Shown here piece by piece: positions 59,886 through 64,000 of a stretch of 64,000 nt of DNA. Position 1 is the stretch's first letter; each line of letters opens with the position of its first letter. This stretch comes from Piper betle (taxonomy: Eukaryota > Streptophyta > Magnoliopsida > Piperales > Piperaceae): NCBI GenBank assembly GCA_033002965.1, contig JAURVB010008361.1, forward strand, positions 1 to 64,000, in the 5' to 3' direction. The notes below the pieces were generated by a model, which worked only from the letters and a program-made list of their open reading frames with translations, ran no database searches and was not told the DNA's origin. The position numbers were made by a program, and so were the translations under genes.

Positions 59886-62334
59886 CCCTAATCTCGTTTC
59901 GATAACACAAAACTTGATAAATTCCATTAACAATATTATCACGAATGACTATCAATCAATTCATCCATTTTTAATACGTTGATGGTATAATCCGGTCCTT
60001 GCAAATTAACAACATTATTACAGTTTCATTTATATACATCTCAAAATAATCAAATTATTTGCCCAGAAAAAAAATCAAAGTTGAACAAAATTTGCAAGCT
60101 TATTTATAAAGGCATAATTATTTATTAGGAACTTTCAACTAGATATTAATTTATACCTTTCCCAGACTTTAATATTTTGCATGGAAGCTGCTATAACTGG
60201 GATTTTGTCAATGCTTGATGTTTGACATTGTCACCAGAAATTAATTATATTGGACTATAAAAAGAATAGCATAATTTAGAAATGATAAATAAAATAACTT
60301 ATAATAACTTTAAGTAATCTTTGTTTACTTATATGGCAGCGATGATTTCTAAGCTTAAATTTATTACTTGACTCGATTTTTATAAACGGCAGAATATTGT
60401 GATGAACGTGAAAATCGTTTATAATTTGTATCGAAAAGCTATAGTACTCCATAATTAATGAACTTCACAATTACATTCAAAATATTTTTAGAAACAAAAT
60501 AGAGTTCTAAAATTGTGTGTGTGTATATATATATATATACACACACACACATACACTCCAACACACATTTGCCTTATATGTTATACTTAACTACTATGTA
60601 ATGAAAAAGTAATGCTAAATAGTTATAAATATTGTATTGATCGGATACCAAATTGGATTTATACCCAGTATGAGATATATTTAGTTCAGTCAAGTCAAAT
60701 TATATTATTATTAGATATTTAAAATATATTTTATCATCTATATATATATATATATCAAATTAATGTTAAAATACATAAATTTATATAAAAATCAGGTTTT
60801 GTGAAAATTTCAGATTAGAAAATCGAGTAAAGATTAAATCAGTACTTTGAAGATGCACAATATATACTGTGCACGGCCATCCGGTGATACGATACAATAT
60901 TTAAAACTATACATAACATGTTACATATTGTATGTATGCATCACATTCCAAACAATAGCCTTTAGAGGGGCCAATAATATGAGAACTTCACATTATTTTC
61001 CTCTTCTACATTGAATATATTGTGGGTACATTCAAATTAACCATCTGGCATTGTTTTATCTAATTATACGACCATACGTACTTCCAAATTCATTTAGACC
61101 GTATGTCTTTTCATCCTCCAACTGTATACACGGCTGTTGTAGGACCTTTCATTCGTGTTCCCATGCATGCACTTTATATAATATATACTTGAAAGGTTGG
61201 TGATGAAGGACCACGTATATGTTATACACATGCATATATGATATATTGTAAAACCCTAATTCATTAAAAATGGCTTTCAATTAATATTTGTCAAACTCAT
61301 AGTTTTCTTTGAGTTTGGCTTCTTTTGATTTTAATGTGAACGTAAGAATGATTATGAGACATTCATTTCGTTGAGATTTCTACGGAAAGGGCCAACTTGA
61401 GAAATAAGAATTAAGGTTCTTGATGTTTTAGATAATTTTAAGGATTGTTAGTTATCTGCATTGATAAAAAAAGAATTGTTTGTCATAGCAAATTGAAGTT
61501 ATGATTTGTACGAAACATCGTTAATTAGTTGTTCGTAGAAAGTATGTACAAAAATTATTAACCATGGCGATAAGTAGATTAAGTAGGACAATTTTTTGAT
61601 GGTTATAATTATGAGAAAGTCAATTCTTATTAATATTATCGAAGAAAAAAGGATAAAATGATAGTGTAGTTACCCATAAAAATAAATGTAAAGAAAGTTT
61701 GTCAATCTCTTCATAAATATTAAGCTTAATTTTTTTATAGTTTTGTTGAATGGAATAATGAAGAGATGGGGAATAATTTTATTATATACATTAACAATGA
61801 AGATGGTGTCAATCACCATAAATACTAACTTGACAACATTTAGACCAACAAATGAAGAGATCAATTAATTAACATTGAAATTATGTACAAATACTATCAA
61901 GGAGGGTAGATAGTGATTCCATGGAAACAAATTCCTGATGGAAACCATGTTATTTGTTTTTTTAATTTCCCAAACAGAAAAGATTTTCAGCTATTGTTTT
62001 TCATCTAATTTATTTTAACTATATATGTTGCATTAATAATATATATAGGGAAAAAAATTTTGTGCTGCAAGCACAGCTATCAATTTTATTCCAACGGTCG
62101 GATCGTAATCCAACGGTTGAAAAATCACCATCCCCCAAATTGTACCCCAAATAAAATAACGAAGATATATTGGTATATATATATATATATATGACGTCAT
62201 TTAATATCTCCCCATTTCCGAAGGGTATCTTCGTAAAACCACCATTATAAGTGGGCCCGGCCAAAACTTTGAACGTGGGAGGCGGGAGGCAAAGTACGGT
62301 GCCCACCTAAGCCCGGCGTACATAAATACCGCCC
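59886..62334. other. AT-rich intergenic DNA and FATB promoter region
   Basis: No gene is recognised from 59.9 to 62.0 kb. 60514-60556 is a (gt)n(ta)n(ca)n microsatellite that forms a near-perfect palindrome. 62040-62175 carries the repeat related to 46501-46572. The proximal FATB promoter holds a tatata run, a palindromic TGACGTCA (about 62191-62198, bZIP-type site) and gtgggcccgg (about 62251, TCP/site II-like). Confidence 0.5.
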
Positions 62335-63544
62335 AACCTTCGCCACCTCCACAGCCGCCGCCGCCGCCGCCGCCGCTGGCCAACTCCGGCGACCACCTCC
62401 GACCACTTCAAAGGTCTTTCCTTTTCTCGGAATTCGGTTGCGTGGTGGAATTTTGAGAAGTGGGAGACAGAAGGTTGGTTGCGTGGGGGAGGTGGAGCAA
62501 TGGCGGGTCGATCGAACTTGGGAGTGGAATCGCGCTGCTCTGGTACATGAACGTGCGAGTTTGGTCGCATTTTTCGGTTTCCAAGGTTTTTGGAGGGTTT
62601 GGTTCTTTTGGGCGTGGGATTAGCAGTCTTGGAAAATTGACGTGGATTGTTGTTGGCGCTGTTGTTTGTACTCCCATTTGGTGGTGTAAGGTGGATTTGT
62701 GCGTTGGGGGAGGGGAAGAAAGTTTGTGCTTTTGGTTGCTTGTTTAGCTTTTGATTGCTTGGGAATGGGGGTCTGTTATGTGGTGTTTGTGGATTTTGTT
62801 TTGTTATTATATCTCCATTTGGTTATGTTTGTGGGTGGTTTGTGAGTTGGGTGAAGAAGAAATTTGTTGGTGTGTTTTTTTTTTTTTTTGGTTGTTTGAG
62901 GAATGGTGGATGTTGGTTACACTTTGTTGTGTGATGGAGCTGGTGTCATAAATCATGTACCAAACTGCACCTCTTTTCTTCTCTGGAAAGTTGAAACATT
63001 TGTTCACAAATGGAAAGTTGGAACCTGTGTTCACAATTGAGCTCTTTCTATGCTTGGTTGATTGCTGCTTGCTGCTGTCCACCTGTTTGTTGGTCCATGT
63101 TCATGGTTTTAGTATGTGAGTTTTCATGCTTTTAGATGTATCTTAATTTTCTGCCATTTGTAAGTGGGACAATCTCGCTGGGATGCTGCCAGTGTCTGTT
63201 CTTTTTATTCTGCGACCCAATAAGAATCATTAATGAAATGATACCCTGCTGCTAGGTCCAGTTCCAAACTGACTGTATCATAAATTAGCATCTCTGGGTG
63301 CGTGCATGTCTACGTTGTTTGCTAATTGTTGAATATAGCACGTTTGGAACTGGACCTAGCAGGATGCTTGAAAATGATTGCTTTTTGTATTAGCAGCCTC
63401 TAATTGGATTACTGTAATTTGCCAAATGCAGTTTGAAGCTTCAAAGTTTCAGAGCCAGTGTTTTACGATTAAGTATTGGTGGGTTGGTGTTTGCATGCCA
63501 TTCTTGACTGGTTCATCCTGTTGTTCTAGCTTTGATTTTGCATC
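62335..63544 (+). promoter_or_regulatory. FATB 5' leader: non-coding exon and long leader intron (inferred)
   Basis: A GC-rich (ccg)n-containing, pyrimidine-rich stretch ends cttcaaag|gtcttt at about 62412, a good donor. T/G-rich intron-like DNA follows, with acceptor-like AGs near 63431 and 63453. Many plant FATB genes have a leader intron in this place (known). The stem-loop at 63249-63362 lies inside it. Exact exon ends would need transcript data. Confidence 0.55.
63249..63362. ncRNA. Candidate extended stem-loop (MIR-like or small foldback)
   Basis: Bases 63249-63269 are the exact reverse complement of 63342-63362 (21 bp, core ggtccagttcc / ggaactggacc). Inside, ctgtat can pair with atatag and aattagca with tgctaatt, so the stem continues with bulges and the terminal loop is only about 35 bases. 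The fold resembles a plant primary microRNA, but a small foldback transposon is equally possible. There is no expression evidence. Confidence 0.4.
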
Positions 63545-64000
63545 ATGGCGTCCACCACCGCAGCCTCTGCTTTCTCCGCCCTCTTCTTTACCTTCTTCCA
63601 AGATATCGATGGCGTGCAATGGTTGTCCTGATAGCTTGGGAACACGGGGTGGTATGTCCAAGTGTACTTTGCCCGGTGGTCTGCAGGTGAGGGCAAGTCC
63701 GCTGTCCAAGTCGAAGGTTAATGGCACAAAGGCAGGCCTAGATTATGCCAAGAATGAGGACCTTGTGCCAGCCACTACGCAAACCCCAAGAACTTTCAGT
63801 AATCAGTTGCCTGATTGGAGCATGCTCCTTGCTGCTATCACCACTATCTTTCTGGCTGCAGAGAAGCAGTGGACAAATCTTGATTGGGACTGGAAGCCCA
63901 AGAGGCCAGACATGCTAATGAACCCTTTTGGGTTTGGTAGGATTGTTCAGGAGGGGCTTGTTTTCCAACAGAACTTCTTGATTCGGTCATACGAGATAGG
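63545..64000 (+). CDS. FATB: FATB, plastid palmitoyl-type acyl-ACP thioesterase, 5' part only; frame break near the start
   Basis: The window ends inside the first coding exon. From 63607 on, the frame reads MACNGCPDSLGTRGGMSKCT, then VNGTKAG, then RTFSNQLPDWSMLLAAITTI, FLAAEKQW, KPKRPDMLMNPFGFGRIVQE and RSYEIG. That order (transit peptide, hydrophobic LPDWSML...AEKQW anchor, start of the first hot-dog domain) is diagnostic of plant FATB. Known: FATB ends plastid fatty-acid synthesis by hydrolysing saturated acyl-ACP, mainly 16:0. The family start, here MASTTAASAFSA from 63545, is in a different frame; one extra base or two missing bases near the ccgccc at about 63577-63582 would join them. 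An in-frame upstream ATG at 63495 also opens into the main frame but its leader does not look like the family. The catalytic domain lies beyond the edge. Confidence 0.88.

Noticed and set aside
63495..63608. Upstream ATG in frame with the main FATB frame
   Set aside because: Its leader (MPFLTGSSCC...) does not resemble FATB, whereas the +1-frame ATG at 63545 does; kept only as an alternative.

Overview
This window is nuclear DNA from a flowering plant. Its genes have many introns, plastid- and mitochondrion-targeted products are encoded in the nucleus, intergenic DNA is AT-rich, LTR retrotransposon remains are present, and one intron holds inserted plastid DNA. The very GC-rich DUF538 gene and GC-rich first exons beside AT-rich introns would suit a non-grass monocot, but that is inference; the sequence does not settle the species.

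Layout. 7-5516 (+): a C3HC/BIR-like zinc-finger protein (ILP1-like, 7 exons, 953 aa). 6956-9346 (-): subunit 6 of mitochondrial succinate dehydrogenase (3 exons, 141 aa). 9.5-14.8 kb: repeat-rich intergenic DNA with a GC-rich transposon-like block. 14868-15323 (+): a secreted DUF538 protein. 17-24 kb: intergenic, with an unrecognised coding-like fragment split by a 2.9-kb solo LTR (19355-22271, target duplication TTATG). 24316-26836 (+): a REF/SRPP-family lipid-droplet protein whose first intron carries a chimeric plastid insertion (23S rRNA plus ycf2). 27512-30939 (-): the plastid Fe-S scaffold HCF101 (15 exons, 558 aa). 33112-37382 (+): a membrane-anchored GT4-type glycosyltransferase (685 aa) with a 302-bp solo LTR in an intron. 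39431-39503: a lone, internally deleted first exon of a CHY1-like hydrolase. 40638-43391: a second, older solo LTR of the same family as the first. 43.4-47 kb: minisatellite, TIR element, Ty3/gypsy RNase H remnant and G-rich islands. 47113-58076 (+): NAA15, auxiliary subunit of N-terminal acetyltransferase A (26 exons, about 899 aa). 62.3 kb to the right edge (+): the start of FATB, plastid acyl-ACP thioesterase.

The genes are ordinary, independently transcribed plant housekeeping genes (mitochondrial respiration, plastid Fe-S assembly, plastid fatty-acid termination, cytosolic lipid droplets, co-translational acetylation). I see no operon-like or defence-like cluster and no convincing new biological system. 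The points most worth checking are: two single-base homopolymer contractions that break NAA15 and one frame break at the start of FATB; three GC-AG introns supported by reading frame; the rearranged plastid insertion; an extended stem-loop in the FATB leader; the solo-LTR pair with different amounts of apparent methyl-cytosine decay; the disrupted unknown reading frame; and a tandem duplication at the HCF101 C terminus.
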